Part shown: in pieces, positions 1 to 13,617 of the stretch
Numbering within the stretch: position 1 is the first letter of the stretch
How the letters are laid out: each line of letters starts with the position of its first letter
Assembly: GCF_019399895.1 (NCBI RefSeq)
Contig: NC_091867.1
Location: forward strand, 8,693,501-8,757,500
From: Cardiocondyla obscurior
Taxonomy: Eukaryota; Arthropoda; Insecta; Hymenoptera; Formicidae
Reading direction: 5' to 3'
DNA length: 64,000 bases
Notes under the pieces: model-generated
Database searches by the model: none
What the model was told of the DNA's origin: nothing
The model's input: only the letters and a program-made list of their open reading frames with translations
Position numbers and translations under genes: made by a program

Positions 1-3000
1 GTTCTCTTAAATTCCAAAACCCTTTAGAAATAAACGTAAGGTTTTACTAAGAATAGAAAATCGACACAGGTTTATTAAAATTGCAAGACGCGATGGAGAT
101 TAGAATATTCGATTATAAAAACGTTTATCCTATTTTAAACGGAGAAAAATGAAGATCGTATTTTTACCGAAGAAAAGAACTTATCTAGATTCAAAATTCC
201 GCAAAAACTGATTTACAGGCGAGAATGACGTGAGCGAAAACCCGTTTTCAGTAATCGTGCATTTTTACGATGAAAACGAGGCCGTCCCCGGTCGATCGAC
301 AGTAAAACGAACGTTTGGAGCGTTTTCCTCGGGATATATAAGGGCAATTATATTGGCAGAAACGACGGATGGATTCCGGAAACGGAAGGGACGTCGGCCG
401 ATTGTCCGGAAGGCGGCGAAGATTGCCGTCGCCAGCACGTTTCACGAAGCCGATTTTCGTCTTTTCTTGTCCATTCAAACCTCTTGTCTGGAACTCACCT
501 CGTTCGAGAATGTCAATTCTAACTCGTAGAAATGCTCTCTTCGACTATCTGGTCATCGACAAGCTGATAAAGATCACTCGAGAGGCGAGCAAAACTTTCC
601 AAAATAAATTTAAATTAGTATACCTTTAGGTAAGAAATAGTTTTTTTTCTTTTTTTTTTTAATACAAAGTAATTACATACGCGTATCTAAATCTTTTTGC
701 TCAAGCATTAACTATTTTTAGCATTTCTACATTAATATATTTTTATTTTATGTATCTTTTTCAAATATATATTTTCTTGGAAAAAAAAATTTAATTAAAA
801 TATAAGACTTCCGTAAAACGACGTAATTTCGTAAAAACTGCTTTTAAAAAAAATTGTTTCAACGTTAATAGTAAAGTCAATTTGCCGTGTATATTGCAGT
901 GCAATTTTATTCCGATCAAATATTCTATCTACGCCCCATTCTCGTTCAAACGACCTCTCGACACCGCTTAAACCCGCCCAGGCGTTGAAAAATTTCCTGG
1001 TAGTTAAAACGTTAACGTCGTTTCAATTTCGAGGTCTTCGAGGACCGCCAGTCCGAGGCTTCAACCCCCGGTGTATGCGCGCATACGCATCCGAATTTAT
1101 CCCCTTTCGAATTCTACCCCTTCGTGGCCTCGTCGGGAGAGCCGGCAGCCTCAGTCGACCGCCGCGAGCGGCGAAATTGGATTGTTATTCTATTTTCGAA
1201 AGCAATTTGCAAGTGTTATCAAAAGTTTTCGGGCCACGCCTGCCATTCTCCGTTCGCAACCCGACCCCTGCGAGTGCGAAGCCGCGCCTCCCGTTTTCCT
1301 TTTTACGCTTTTTCCCTCGAAGCCGAGAACGCGACGCATCGGCGCGGCGCCGATGGGGCTCCGCATCTGAATTTCGGATTTCCCAACGCATCTCGCGAAG
1401 ACGAGCGCGACGAGGGAATCCGTCATGATAAGCTTCTTTTCGAAATTCCGACGACGACGCGATTTCAGCCGCGCGTTTATTGGCCCTTAGACTTCGGCGC
1501 GCATTGCTACCTTCGCACAATTTGACGCGGAAAAATAAGCCCGGGCAGACGAAAGAAGGTCACGCAGAATGCATCCGCCACGAATCTCTTCCTTCGAACT
1601 GAAAAATATTTGTCACTTCGACATTTCATACTTGTTTATAGACCGACGGTACCGTGATTTTTAAAAGATTACGCGGGTGTGATAAAGTTTTTGATCAGAT
1701 TCACGATTTAATTCGCTCTATTACTAAGGAGAAAAAAATTAAATCATTATTATTACGCTGCTATGCTCAAGTAAATAAGTTGAAGTTGGAGATCATTCAT
1801 TATCTATATACCGTCTCAAGGGACAACAGACATTTCCATTTAATCCCGAGACACGTTCTCCACTTTATCTCGCGACTCGGTGCGAACCGTTTTATCCTCG
1901 GCTGACGATTGTGGAGATCAACAGATGGTCGTTCGAACTTCAATACTTTTCCAACTTCGTCGGAAGGGAGAAACGTGAAGGACGAGAGTGTCGTCGCGCG
2001 AAAAAAAGAAAAAAAAAGAAGAAAAAAAAAAGAAGCCCCGGTGACGAAAAAACGAAAGATGAGCAAAGAAGGAACTCGGAGATCCGTAATTAAAAACAAT
2101 CCCTTATCCATCGGCTCGCGATGCAACGTACACATTCGCGCGAATCCATTTTCGTCCCGTGGAACGGTCGTATGTAGCTACGGCGGTTATTTCCTAAAGT
2201 TTGCGAAGTAATCTTGGATAGATCGTCCGGGATGCTGAAGGGAGATCGAGCCCTTGTGTTGTCAGCACGGCAGAATTTTATCGCCTTGAGAAACTCGCTG
2301 TCGCCACCGTAGCGCGAATTTAAGAATGGCATAGGGCGTGTTTGAAATTTCGTGCCAGCGTGGTGTGTCGATAATAGCCGTTCGAGCACGTGAATAGATC
2401 GCAAGAAAACTTACGCGAACGAAATAAGACATTAAGAATCTTAATCGTCCAAATTGTATATTCCATTCGTATTTTTATCTCAAATCTAAACGACACTATT
2501 AAGAAAAGTATTATCGCGATATATTTATCAAAGTTATTCTGCTTTTATTCTTTTATCTTCTATCTTTGTACCCAAATGCAAAGCGCGCGGTGTTTAATTA
2601 AACCGATCCGGCGGGGGAGAGAGGGGGCGATAAAATTACTCAAATTCAGGCACGGTGATCGAAAATGTAGGGAGCAATTTTTCACCTAACGCAGAAGAAA
2701 CTGACATCAGCGGGAAATTTGTCGAGTGATCGCCGATGGGCTTCCTTGAGATCGAGCAAATCGGATTTCCCGACTTAACGATCAACAAACGTAACTGCGA
2801 CCGTGGTGTAGTCCCCCGTTGGACCACTCATTCGTTCTCTTCTCTCGTTCCCCGGTTTCGTTGCCTCCGCTTCTGGCAGACTATTCCCACCCTCGTTCTT
2901 CTTTCCCCTCGAGCAATGGATGGATGAGTTAAGTAATTCCATTGGACGACTCGGAAAGGGTCCAACCAGTTTTCTCCCAGCCAAGAGTTCGTAACTATGT

Positions 3001-3091
3001 CAGAGCGTTTTCCCCGACTTCCGAGCCGCGGAATTCGATTTTAATCATTCATCGCGTTCAACCCAAAACGATTTCTTTCCATCCTCCTCCT
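1..3091. other. Anonymous non-coding DNA, left end
   Basis: I see no supportable exon here. The stretch 780-960 is AT-rich, 985-1530 is a CpG-rich block with overlapping short frames on both strands (a composition effect), and 2004-2036 is an A/G purine run that creates lysine-rich pseudo-frames. A TATA-like box lies at 335-342 and a weak TTTAG/GTAAGAAAT splice-like juxtaposition lies on the plus strand at 625-637; neither is tied to an exon that I can support. Confidence 0.6.
335..342 (+). promoter_or_regulatory. TATA-box-like sequence
   Basis: TATATAAG in the context GGGA-TATATAAG-GGC is a good core TATA consensus. A start site about 30 bp downstream would fall near 365-370. No coding exon or clear initiator supports it: the nearest ATG, at 369, would leave almost no leader and opens an unrecognised arginine-rich frame. 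TATA-like strings are common in AT-rich DNA, so this is a weak call. Confidence 0.12.
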
Positions 3092-3114
3092 CCCCCTTTC
3101 CCCCCCGGTACCCC
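3092..3114 (-). other. G-quadruplex motif (minus strand)
   Basis: On the minus strand the G runs are 4, 7 and 5 long with spacers TACC and AAA. The 7-G run can split into two triplets, giving four tracts. On the plus strand it is a C-rich block next to a (TCC)n run. If the region is transcribed from the minus strand, the RNA would carry the G-rich form. Confidence 0.45.
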
Positions 3115-4250
3115 GCTCGTTCGCATCCGTCGCGGTAAACGATACCGCGAAGCGGTCTTACGGGTGGTAGTTCACAATAATAAAGCGTGTCCCTCGTTGG
3201 GCGGACAGATAATTTACGCCCCAGTTAAGTCCGCCGCAGATTGCGACCGCGACGAGACAATTAAAGGGTGATTTTAAAAAGGAACCTGCAGATGTTGTAC
3301 GCGGCATAAATGAGAGATGTATTTGCGGGATCAAATGGCAGAGAGCTACGAAACGCAGGCCGGTATCCATCCCTCATTACTTTTTATACGCGCGTGTAAA
3401 TCTTCTCTTTCTTTAAAAAGATGTAAAGACATCACGGTTATATATATTTGATGGTTTTGTAAAAGAAATATACGTATACTCGTCGCTTTGATTTAATCTT
3501 TCTCTTTTTATATATAAATGCCGAATCGATAACTCAAAAGATGGAAAGTTTACGAGAGTAAAAATTGTACGTAACGCGATACGCTCGACAAAAATATTTC
3601 GAAGTAGCGTATTCTAAAAGTTACGAGTTAACAATCTGAATAAATTGCGTATTGAGCGCGGCGGCGCGATGCAAAAATCTCTGAAAGTGAATTCTATGGA
3701 ATTCTGTGAAATAGAGTGTAAGATAACGATGCAATTGCAACTTTTCCGCTTTCTCCGCGTTTCTCCTTTCTTCTTCTTTGCCCGGGACGGTTTATGAATA
3801 GATACGAATCCTCCCTTTTGTAAAATTATCGTTCAACGAACACTTCTGGGCCCGAAATCCGCTTCCGCAAAACGTTTTCGAGATCGAAAATCGCGAATAA
3901 ATCACCGGACTAACTGCAACGTTCGCTTGATCTCCCTGTGGCATTCCTGAAATTTGTATCGCTCTCTCTCCCGTGCATATTATTTTTCGAAAAATACCGA
4001 CGCGGCTCGGCGGAAATTCGGAGCGAAGCGGGAGGACATACGAGCATCGAGCGAGGCGTAAATCAAATTCGAATGTCCCACGTGTGCGACTGTGTCGCGA
4101 GGAAGCGTGCGTGCGAACGGACGCACGGCCGCCGGTGGGAGATGAAATACGTAAATACGCGAGATGAAATACCGCAAAGAACCGGGCAGCAGCTTGCGCG
4201 ACGAAAAATTCTCCCGGGTGCCGTTTTCAATAGTGTCCAGAGCTATCGGG
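3115..4250. other. Anonymous non-coding DNA
   Basis: Nothing identifiable. 3400-3660 is AT-rich with short TATATA strings, and 4000-4240 is CpG-rich with short overlapping frames on both strands that match no family I know. Confidence 0.6.
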
Positions 4251-4292
4251 AATCTCTCTCTTTCTCTCCCACTTTCTCTCTCTCTCCCTTCG
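4251..4292. repeat. Interrupted CT microsatellite
   Basis: Imperfect (CT)n run on the plus strand (CTCTCTCTTTCTCTCCCACTTTCTCTCTCTCTC-type, broken by TT and CCA), about 200 bp left of an oppositely oriented GA array. The two could pair as an imperfect purine-pyrimidine foldback in RNA. Confidence 0.85.
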
Positions 4293-4484
4293 GACTCACC
4301 GCCCTTTTCGCTCCCTAATCGAATAAATGCTATTGCGTGAACTACGAGGCTGCAACCGAAGACAATTGGATTTTAATTCGATTTCTTTTCTTGTTATCTC
4401 TCGTTGTCGTTGCCGGTATTGCGCTATTTTTCTCCTGCATTTTCTTTTATCTATGTAACTCGCTTTCTTCCGATAGTCTGTGAG

Positions 4485-4523
4485 ACGAGAGAGAGAAAGA
4501 TAAAGAGAGAGAGAGAGAGAGAA
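4485..4523. repeat. GA microsatellite
   Basis: Interrupted (GA)n array, purine on the plus strand, broken by GAAAGATAAA in the middle. First of the roughly regularly spaced GA arrays discussed in the findings. Confidence 0.93.
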
Positions 4524-5150
4524 GAGGGCACGCGGTGGTTCCCGGGTTACAGTGTTTCCTATGATCTCAAATTTCTGGCAAGATTGGATTACGGGGCTTC
4601 TCAGTGCTCGCAAAGAACGGGCGCTCTTTATTATTTAATCGATCGTGGAATTAAAACGGAATTCAATTACTATGTCGAGGTGAAACGAGTATTCCCCGCT
4701 GTCCGTCCGCAATTACTCTCGTTTTTCCTTGTAAGATCCGTATACGACGCTCGCCAGTGAGTAAACCGAGTTTACTCGGAGGATGCGCCGGTCGAATAGT
4801 TTTCCGCGATTGGACACGACGATTTAAAGACTTCTTCAACCCAAACCGAAGAAAAAGAAACCAGATACGTACGATACCAATAGACGAAAAACTTCGAGAA
4901 GAAATTTTATCTGAAATACAGGAAGCGTTCTTGATTTTTAAAGGCTCAATTATTTCCTTTTTTATTTTCCTTTAATTTGCTATTCTACCTTCGCGCGTAA
5001 CTGCACTCGCATCCGAAGCGTACGATTATTTTCCAAGAGTTTTTAATTCGCGTTGAATGCGCCGCTGCTGTCGGGAGCATATTCACGCTCGCGGTGGTCA
5101 TTTGGAAGCGGCGCACCGAAGGCACCGCGATTATCCGCAGGGCGTCGAAA
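4524..5150. other. Anonymous non-coding DNA
   Basis: No supportable gene. Short frames here are unremarkable; an AT-rich stretch occupies 4900-4990. Confidence 0.6.
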
Positions 5151-5180
5151 GCCGCAGCCGCAGCCGCGGCCGCCGCCGCC
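5151..5180. repeat. GCN trinucleotide repeat, ten units
   Basis: Ten consecutive GCN codons (GCC, GCA and GCG mixed) that read as ten alanines on both strands: minus-strand frame 4985-5452 and plus-strand frame 5094-5471. It includes a NotI-type GCGGCCGC core. Polyalanine tracts of mixed codons are typical of insect transcription factors, so a coding origin was considered. The flanking residues on either strand resemble no domain I recognise, and neither frame has convincing splice borders, so I call it only a repeat. Confidence 0.9.
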
Positions 5181-6793
5181 ACGCTTGAACTAATATTTAA
5201 GCAGCGGCTTAAATCGGCAAATGTAGTCCCAGCGGTTAAAACGACGTTGTTGCGAGCTCCGTCCGGTCGCGGATTAACCCAATACCATCCACTTTCGAAA
5301 TTAACTGGAGCCCCGCGCGTATCTCGATTCCGCGGTCGACGCGGAACGAAGATCGGACGCGACGGCGAGGAAAAAAACCCGCGGTGTATACGCGACGATG
5401 AAATATTCACCGCGCGAACGATTTTCCATTTGCATCTTTTAATAGTCGGCATTAGTACGTATCAATTATGACAGACTCGAAATATAAATTTCACATAATA
5501 TAATATAATATGGCCACGTAGTCAGCCATCTTTTGCGTCATCGATAACGTAAGCGATCAGGCGATCCACGTACCTCCCCTTCCCCGCTCGACCCAAGCCC
5601 GCTACGCACTAGCAACGCATTGCACGAACGAATTATTACCGTGAATCTTACATCCATCGCTCTCTACGTATCGCGAATGCATGCCCACACGATACAACAC
5701 GGTTCTCGTTCGCCGAATTTAACTCTCGCGAGCTCTCACCGAACGGATTGACGACGGAGAGACGTTGAATATTACGCACGCATTAATGACGATAGAACTT
5801 ACTTGGAAGGAAAAGAAGACGGTTGTGGTAGCTCCCCGGGTGCGGACGATTGCGGGGAGAAGGTACAATTTAACGCCGGATTACTTCTAGCACACCGATT
5901 ATGCGGTCCTTTTTCGGAGACGGACAGAGGACTGCCGCGTACGCGTTAACCGCTTGAACGACAACGAAGCAATGGAAGGAGAAATGGCTACCGCCCGCAC
6001 CGCGCGGACCAGCAGTATCCCCCACTCCTATCCCCACCATCTACCAACCTTCACGCGTTACCTCGTCTATTTCAAACGCAACTAAATATGTATTATAAAA
6101 GAAATTAAATATACGTCGAATATTATATCTGTGAACTGATTCGATTACGGTAAACGCCACCGGCGTTATAGCTGCGGTGCTATTTAAGTTTATACGTAAA
6201 CAATTACCTTAAGTTTCAGCGCTTAAAATAGGATCCCCCGTCTATTTTCCGTGTTAAGCTGGCAATTTCGCATTTTCCCTTGATCATCGAGGAAAACAAT
6301 AACATGAAGCAGACGCGCGCGGCAAACATTCTTTATAAATTAATTAGCTTGCGTGAAAAGGAAAGGAGCACAATCACCGGCTAACGTATAACGTATAAAC
6401 TGGCGGCTAATTGCCCGCCAAATCGCCGAGGTTGAACCTTCGTGCACCGGCAGAGAACGTGCTGCAACGGAGAGGAAAAAAAATCCCCCTCTCCCCCCTT
6501 AAAAAAAAACAAAAAAAAACAACGATGCGGTAGAAAATTGAGAAATAACGTTGCCCTCTATCTCCCTGAAAAACTCGACGACACTTCACCGACTAACTTG
6601 ATTTACGAAATTTCCATATTTATGCAGACGATCCTCCCCATCTACGCGAGAGCGCCCACCGCTCGCCATCCATCCGTTCGCGTTGTATATACCGACGATC
6701 CCCCCGACCTGCGTGTTCTCTCCCCCGCCGCCCCCGCTTTTCTCGCCGGAATCGCCCCGGGGTCAAAAAGGGAAAAGAGTGAGGGAGTGAGAA
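5181..6793. other. Anonymous non-coding DNA
   Basis: No gene recognised. Contains a short (TAATA)n run at about 5494-5511 and an A-rich/C-rich junction at 6474-6522 (A8, then CCCCCTCTCCCCCC, then A9 twice). A small AACGCC-ACC-GGCGTT inverted repeat lies near 6154-6168. Confidence 0.6.
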
Positions 6794-6818
6794 AGAGAGA
6801 GAGAGAGAGAGAGAGAGA
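6794..6818. repeat. GA microsatellite
   Basis: Pure (GA)12 run on the plus strand. The serine/leucine-rich minus-strand frame across it is an artefact of the repeat. Confidence 0.95.
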
Positions 6819-9800
6819 TGGATCCTCCCGTCCATGATTAATTTAAACGTGCGAACGTGAAAAAGCGTTCTGATCCTCAATCGCTTTTCGACGTTGTGCG
6901 AAATATCGGGAAAACAGGGGTCGGTTTCCCCTCCTGCCTCCCCCACCCCCTTCCGTGAAATTGCGTTGACATCCAGGAAAAAGATCCAGCGCGTTAGAGG
7001 GTGCCCGCTTGCATATTCGGAAAATTGATGAAAGCCCTGCATAATTCATGCCGGCACGAAAGACACGCTGTTTCGCCGGATATGAGAACGCTGCTCGAAT
7101 CGACGATAACGATGTAACAGTAATTGCAAGCGCGGTGCGTTAAGACAACGCTCGATGTTTAGAGATTAACGTTTTTTCTTAGATCGATCAGGTCGGATCA
7201 AAATTTAATTTTAAAATTAAAAAGAAAAAAAAAACATATTCTTCACAGATTTTTAACACGATGGAGAGAAATATTTAAACCCTTTAAAAAAATTATAAAA
7301 CTAATCTGCCTTCGTTCACGTCGTCTTATAATTTACATTATAAATTTGCATTGTAAATTTGTAATTTTTTACTATTCAATTTCAACGCTATTCTTTTTCG
7401 TATCGCGGGAACATAGAACGGAAAGCAGTAAGAAAACACTAAGGAAGATCGAACGCTGCTAGTTTCCGATAAACCTTCCGTCGCGCCGGTTTAGCCGACG
7501 AGAAAATTGCCAGCTTCATTCTCTTAATCTCTCAATCATGTGGAAGGTTATAAGTAGTTCCCGTGAAATGGAGTGCAATATTAGCATGGAGCAATCGGCT
7601 CTAACCGAGTTTAACAAATACACTTCACCGTCGAACGACTTCCCGCGTTTCCCTACCCGGCTTTATCTCTCACTTGATTTTTTTAACACCCCGACATTTG
7701 TCCTTCTCTCTCCAAAACTTCGTTTCCGCTCCTTTCCGGCAAACAGGTTTCCAAACCCCTCGTCGGATTATCGTGTCGAACGGTACACACTCGCTATTCG
7801 ATATCGTACACATCGACGTTTTACCGTCCGCAAACGCGTTCCTCAAACATAAAGTCGCAAATACATTTTCAGAAATGAGAAAGAAAAAACTTTCAAATTT
7901 TGTAGCGTCTGTCCGTAAAAAAAAAAAAAAAATATCTAACAAACCGCTACATCCGGTTCAACGCGAGAGATACCCACGTGTGTGTGTAATATATATTATA
8001 TATTCGAAGGGTAGGTAAAACGCCAGTGTACACCCTTCGCGCGGCTCATCCAATATTTACCTGACCAGACCATTGAATATTCTCTCCTAGCAATACATTC
8101 GGAGTACGACGTAATGCCCGTCGTCGTTGGCGTTGCCCGAGGAACTTGGTGTATACAGGGTGTCGTCGATCAACAAGTTCCACGATTATAGTGCACACAA
8201 ATTGACTCGAGGACAAGTTTCACGCGATACAATATTCGTTTTTAACAAAAGCCCAATTAAAGTAACAACGTCACCCAGCGGTTCACTTTGCGTCGCGCAA
8301 CAACATATGTAGAGCATCTAAATCGTTCGTGTCAAAAAATCGAAAAATAAAATATCTCGATCCCGTCGCTAACTTTTTTTTTTATCTTTCTTTTTGAAAA
8401 AAAATTCCGCTCGGAAAGAAGGAAAGGTGCTCGTTCAATGACACCGCGTATATACGTGAAAACCACGTCAAGTATCGACTGAAGGGCCAACGGCGAGCGG
8501 GAGGTTGCTTAGGGTAGGTGATATCGAATTTTCACCCCATCTGAGAGCACTCGAATTAATACTGCACGCGACTGCAACCGACCGCGCTTGGCCACGAATA
8601 CGGAAGGTCGCGGACCATTCTCGCGGAACGAAAGTCGATCTCGTGAGAGATCTGCTTTTAACCGCATCAAACATTTATCGTTTTTGCGTCCGTATAATCC
8701 TCCGCGGTGACAAAACGTCAATGCTGAAACTCGACAACGTTGTTTCGCTGCGACACGACGGTCCGACGTTACGGGGGATTCGCCGCGAGGACGGATTTCA
8801 CAAAGCAAGATCGTTTTTCTAACTTCTTAGCTTTCTCCGTGTCATCTCCTGCCGACATAACACGCCGCGTAATCATGTAACTCCCACGGAAACATCGATA
8901 TTCCAAGAACGTAATAACAAGATCGGAGCCGCTGTATGAGAGGAATGCCAGTAGTAAAACCACGACGAAAGAGCGTACGTATGTTCGGTTTAATTAGGAC
9001 GCGACAGTAATATCACGACGGAAATACCGCGGCAAGAAATCGTCGAACGGAGCCGCATCATCTTTATTCGTACCGCAGTTAACCCAGTTTCCAAGATCAA
9101 TATGGTCTCATTACGACGACGTTGGTGCAACACATCTTTTATTTTCGTTGCGAGCTTAGATATCTCTCGTGCGTTATGATTGTCATTATTATCTTACGTT
9201 TCACTTTATACTTTATGCAATTCGCGGTATCTCTTAAGTAGAAAAGGACCCCGTTTGACAAATGTAGATAAAAGACCAAGGAAAAAGAGAAAAAAAACCG
9301 TGCGCAATATATATATATATATTTTTTTTTTAAATAATCGTCCAATTAATTTCCGGACTTTCAATAATAAAATTATAAGTAACGATAAACAAACTGAAAT
9401 TCGATCGATAACGCGCGCGATAATAAATTTTAATTGGAGAATTGCTAAATGAAATTTGTATATAAATTAAAATCTATCAGTTCGGACGCGTTTAGCTCCA
9501 ATTTATTTATCATTAATATTTTATCGTTTTAAAATACTGAACGTGTTATCCTTAATAAACACACACGTGGCAGTAATTGCGCAAGTTCGCAGCGAAAGTA
9601 TCAAAATCTATTTATTCGAAGGAAGTTGCCGTAAATAAAAACGGCCGGGGGGGATTAATGATACATAACGCAGCGTGATCGAGGTGCACGGCCGGCGTAA
9701 TCCAATAAATATCTCGAAAATATCGAAAGCGCGGCAAATATTGGCAAGTTTAGTAGTGAGCTATGGCCAAATAACAGTGTTATTTTTAGAGTAAGCTAAC

Positions 9801-12800
9801 GGTGTTATTTCATCTGAGTAAATATCTGGGGGAGAAGAATCACGCGTCGTGTCGGAGTTAACGCGATTTCTTCAAACGCGCGCGCGGCAGATCAAAAAGG
9901 GCGCGCGGTCCTTTCTTCGAGCGGTTACCGCAGATTTCGTCCCAAGTCGTGGCGACGCCGCGAATTTAATCCAACAGTTTGCCCGGCCCGGATTTAATCA
10001 GGATGTCTGCCGCGGATCGATTCGATCGCGAGTCTGAGGCTTTCGTTTCGTCCCGTAACCCGCGAATAAACTGCGACGAAAACAGCGGCTGGTCTTTTAA
10101 ACGAGTGGCAGAAAAAAACTTTCGTTATCATCCGGCACAATGGCGAGCCAAGGCTATGGTATTCAGATAACGTCGTTACGTTATGTGGTGTAACTACCGC
10201 GCCGCTTTTAATTCGCTGACCGTTAATTGCCCACCTATTATTATAACTTATCTGCGTTTCAATTTTGCTTATAATTTCAGCATACGTTGCAACGTACGTG
10301 TAATTTTTATTTTTTTTTTTATTTTTTATTTCTTTTTTTTATCGTTTAAAAATATCGCCGCATCAAACGTATACGATTAATACTCCCGATCGGGTAACGA
10401 AACGCAACCACTTGACGTAATCGACTGGTCCGCTTTATCGGAATTATTAACGGAAAAACATACGAAGTAACAATTTTGCGGCGCTAAAAAACGCATCTCG
10501 ATCAAAGAACGCGAGCGTACGAGAACATTACGGACCGATAAGCCGACCAATAATTTTCACGGTAATTGATTAATTAATTCGATTCACTGGAGTCGGAATA
10601 TGCTTGAATAAAGCCGCTAATACACGTATCAATTAATAAAGCTAACCGAGCGTCGATAACACTTTGTGTAAGTATCGCGAGTCGTTCGAATTCACTTTGT
10701 GACCGGTATCGCCGCGAATTCTCAGACCAAGATCGAGGCGGTTCACCGACGAAGAAGAGTTCAAGCTTACTTACGATTCCCGCCCAATATCTTATTTCCG
10801 CGCGATGTCATGCGTTATGAAAGCGGTTATTTTGACGGCGCCGATAAGCGACTTGTTTCCCAGCGTTTCATCGAGGGTAGTATCGATCCTCCGGCTGATC
10901 ATTAAATATTGACAATGCAATTTGGCACTAGCAGAATGACGTTCCCGGCAAATGCAGCAAATTTCTGCATCGAATCGAAGTGGACTGAAAACCCGTCTAA
11001 TTAATTATTGCCGTGTTATTGGTCCCCGTTATTGAAATTCTTGCGTCTCTTGTGCCTCCCCGGACCGTAAAAAATCTTGAAAGTAAATAATCACGTACGT
11101 TGCAATTAATAGGTATATTAATTATGCAGATATCTATAATTTTTCGTACTGTCGCGAGTGTGCAATTTTTTTTTTTGTTTCTCTCTCCCGCTGATCGTCA
11201 AAGTTATTCGCATTTTTCTACGCACGATGGAATAAAGAGAACGTTGATCGCGGAGGGGAAAGTAAAACAGAACACGTAACGAAATAATGCAGAAACATTT
11301 CCAGCGGCTTCTTTCTTACGCTTCCCATCCGCACTTTTATTTTATTTCCCCGACGGTTACATATACGAACGCCACGACAGGATTTATTTGGCGAGCTTTT
11401 CGCGAGTGGCATCTGCGCGCGTCGACTCGTGAAACTTGCACGAGGTTGTTTCTCGCCCCGAAACTCCACGGTTCTCTTCCCTTTCTTTTCTTTTTTTTTT
11501 AATTTTTTTTTCTTTCGGGTTTTTTTTCTACGGTCTTTCCATCTGCGCCCGCGTATCCCTCCCGACGGTCACGCTAATTCCACCGTTAATTGAATCGTTT
11601 TCTTGCACGTCCAATTTATCGTTGATTCGCCACGATGCCCGGCGAAAGCAAATCCTTGAACTGTCCGATACAAACGATAGTGCAAATTACTAATCGGACG
11701 AATTCTGGAAGGCAGAATTATGCGCGAATTGAAAATGCGAATTAAATGCAGAGGTAAAATTTACTCAAACGTATCCGCTGAATATGACGTTTCCTGTACG
11801 ACGTGATTTTTCGCAAGCGCTACCGTTTCCGGAATTAATATCTCGGTGGGCGGTTTTTATCATTCGTATAATAAAAGTGCGCGGTGGCGTCTGTGTGCTT
11901 TAGAGTTCGCCGCGACAACTTGAAAACGCAGTTTCCGCTTCATTGAAACAACGTCAAGCTTGATATGCAATATCCAGTGCATCACGAAAACGACATCCGA
12001 CACGACATTTCGTTTTACTGAACATTTCACCTGGTACACAGAAATGCACTCATGAGAGTCTCCAAACGATACTGCCGGATGTTACATTTCACAATCATAT
12101 CGAAATGTCCCGGTACAACTGATTCATTAGACGCAGAAATCGGCAAGTTACGACCGTGTCGACTCCTTCGGTATATTATCATTTAAGCTCGACGTCAAAT
12201 CTCCGTCGCGGTTATTAAAACAGCCGGGCTCGCTCGACGGCGATAGAAATAAATTTCGGGATAACAGCGAGACGGATAAAGGACCGACAAAAGAGACTGG
12301 CGGCGATTTAAGACGATTTAAATTTCTCGCAGCTCTCTGGAGCACAATTACATCGGGCGTAATCGAGAAGAGTTGCGGTAACCGCGCGGTCGGAAAGGCG
12401 GCGGGAGGTAAGAGACGAGGGCGGCGAAGAAACGCGGATAATTGCAGACGGTGGCGATTCTCTCGTCGCGACGAAACACACGTTAAACAGGAATTTTATC
12501 TTCTCTATTCTGAATAAATCAAATCGTCGAAGTATAGAAATATGTCTGAACCCAAAGGCGCGAAGGTATTTCTTCATTAAAAGTAATACTCGCACGTCGG
12601 AAAATAGTGCGTTACATCGGCGACGTATTAAGCGAGGTATCCGCAAAGCAGGCGGAATGAGAACAGCCGGGGCTGTTAATCGGAGGACGGCCGCAATATA
12701 AATGTTAACCTCAGCGATTGAGGCGCGGTTGTTTTGATCAGCGTTTAACGCGTTTCGGCGAGCCTGGGGAAACGCTCTCGTCGCCAATACAATGACACGT

Positions 12801-13592
12801 CAGTGCTATTGACGAAATAGTCCGTCAGTGGTGAGGTAACACGTCGCCCGCTGCCTATCGATATTCTGTTTCAACCGAGACGCGTTCCCATTTGCCGCGC
12901 GTTAAATTCTGTCGATGTCGCGGCAAAGCTCGAAGGAAAATTCCCGGAAAATCGCGCGGCTCCGATCCGCGCAAATGTTACTGAAATAAATCGACCACGT
13001 GGCCGTACGATCTACTTTGAATTTCTTACACCCGTGATTAAACGAACGAATGATTTATTCTCGCCATTGTCTCTTATCCTCCACGTAAACATAAATGGGT
13101 ATACGTAGCAGGAATTTAAAATGTCAGATTGAACATCTTTTTCTCGCATCAAACGGGGTAACGACTGCATAATGCTCGAGATCGATGCTAAAGATGCTAA
13201 ATTTTGCTCTTTCCACGACCGCGTATTACGAGAAGAAAAAAAGGAAAAAAAAAAAAAAAAGAAGAAGAAGAAGAAGGAGATGAGAAAACGCGCCCCGCGA
13301 GATGGAAAAGAAGAAAAGCAAGTACTTCACCCTCTCCCCTCGTCTTCCGCCGCTGGTAATTTAACTCAACCTTATCGAAGTTTATCGCGGCGGTTCTGAT
13401 AGGTTTGCCCCATAATCCACTGCTTCGTTTCAAGCTGGGGAAACCCATTAAGGTAGCAGTTGCAACACAGCGTGCGCGAGAACAAAACGAGAAAGCAAGA
13501 GCAAGAGAGGTGGGCCGCCTTTCGCATTCTCTCTTCCTCGCCAGAGTGATTAATGTGAATGGATAAAGAAACAAAAAAATAAAAAAAAAGGA
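6819..13592. other. Anonymous non-coding DNA
   Basis: No gene recognised. Contents include an 18-bp perfect palindrome at 7204-7221 (TTTAATTTTAAAATTAAA), an AATTTACA/TGTAAATT inverted repeat at about 7329-7358, a poly-A run at 7917-7932, (AT)7 followed by T9 at 9307-9330, a repeated GTGTTATTT at about 9777 and 9800 with the first copy inside an AAATAAC/GTTATTT inverted repeat, T-rich tracts at 10308-10340 and 11491-11528, and an A/GAA run at 13235-13275. Confidence 0.6.
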
Positions 13593-13617
13593 AGAGAGAG
13601 AGAGAGAGAGAGAGAGA
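13593..13617. repeat. GA microsatellite
   Basis: (AG)12 on the plus strand, flanked on both sides by poly-A tracts. It generates serine/leucine and phenylalanine runs in minus-strand frames, which should not be read as proteins. Confidence 0.95.

Noticed and set aside
502..590. AACGAG/GTGAGTTCC donor on the minus strand near 503
   Set aside because: All three frames of the preceding segment back to the nearest AG contain stops.
625..637. TTTAG/GTAAGAAAT on the plus strand as a third recursive site
   Set aside because: Pyrimidine tract only a few bases long in AT-rich DNA; far weaker than the minus-strand sites.
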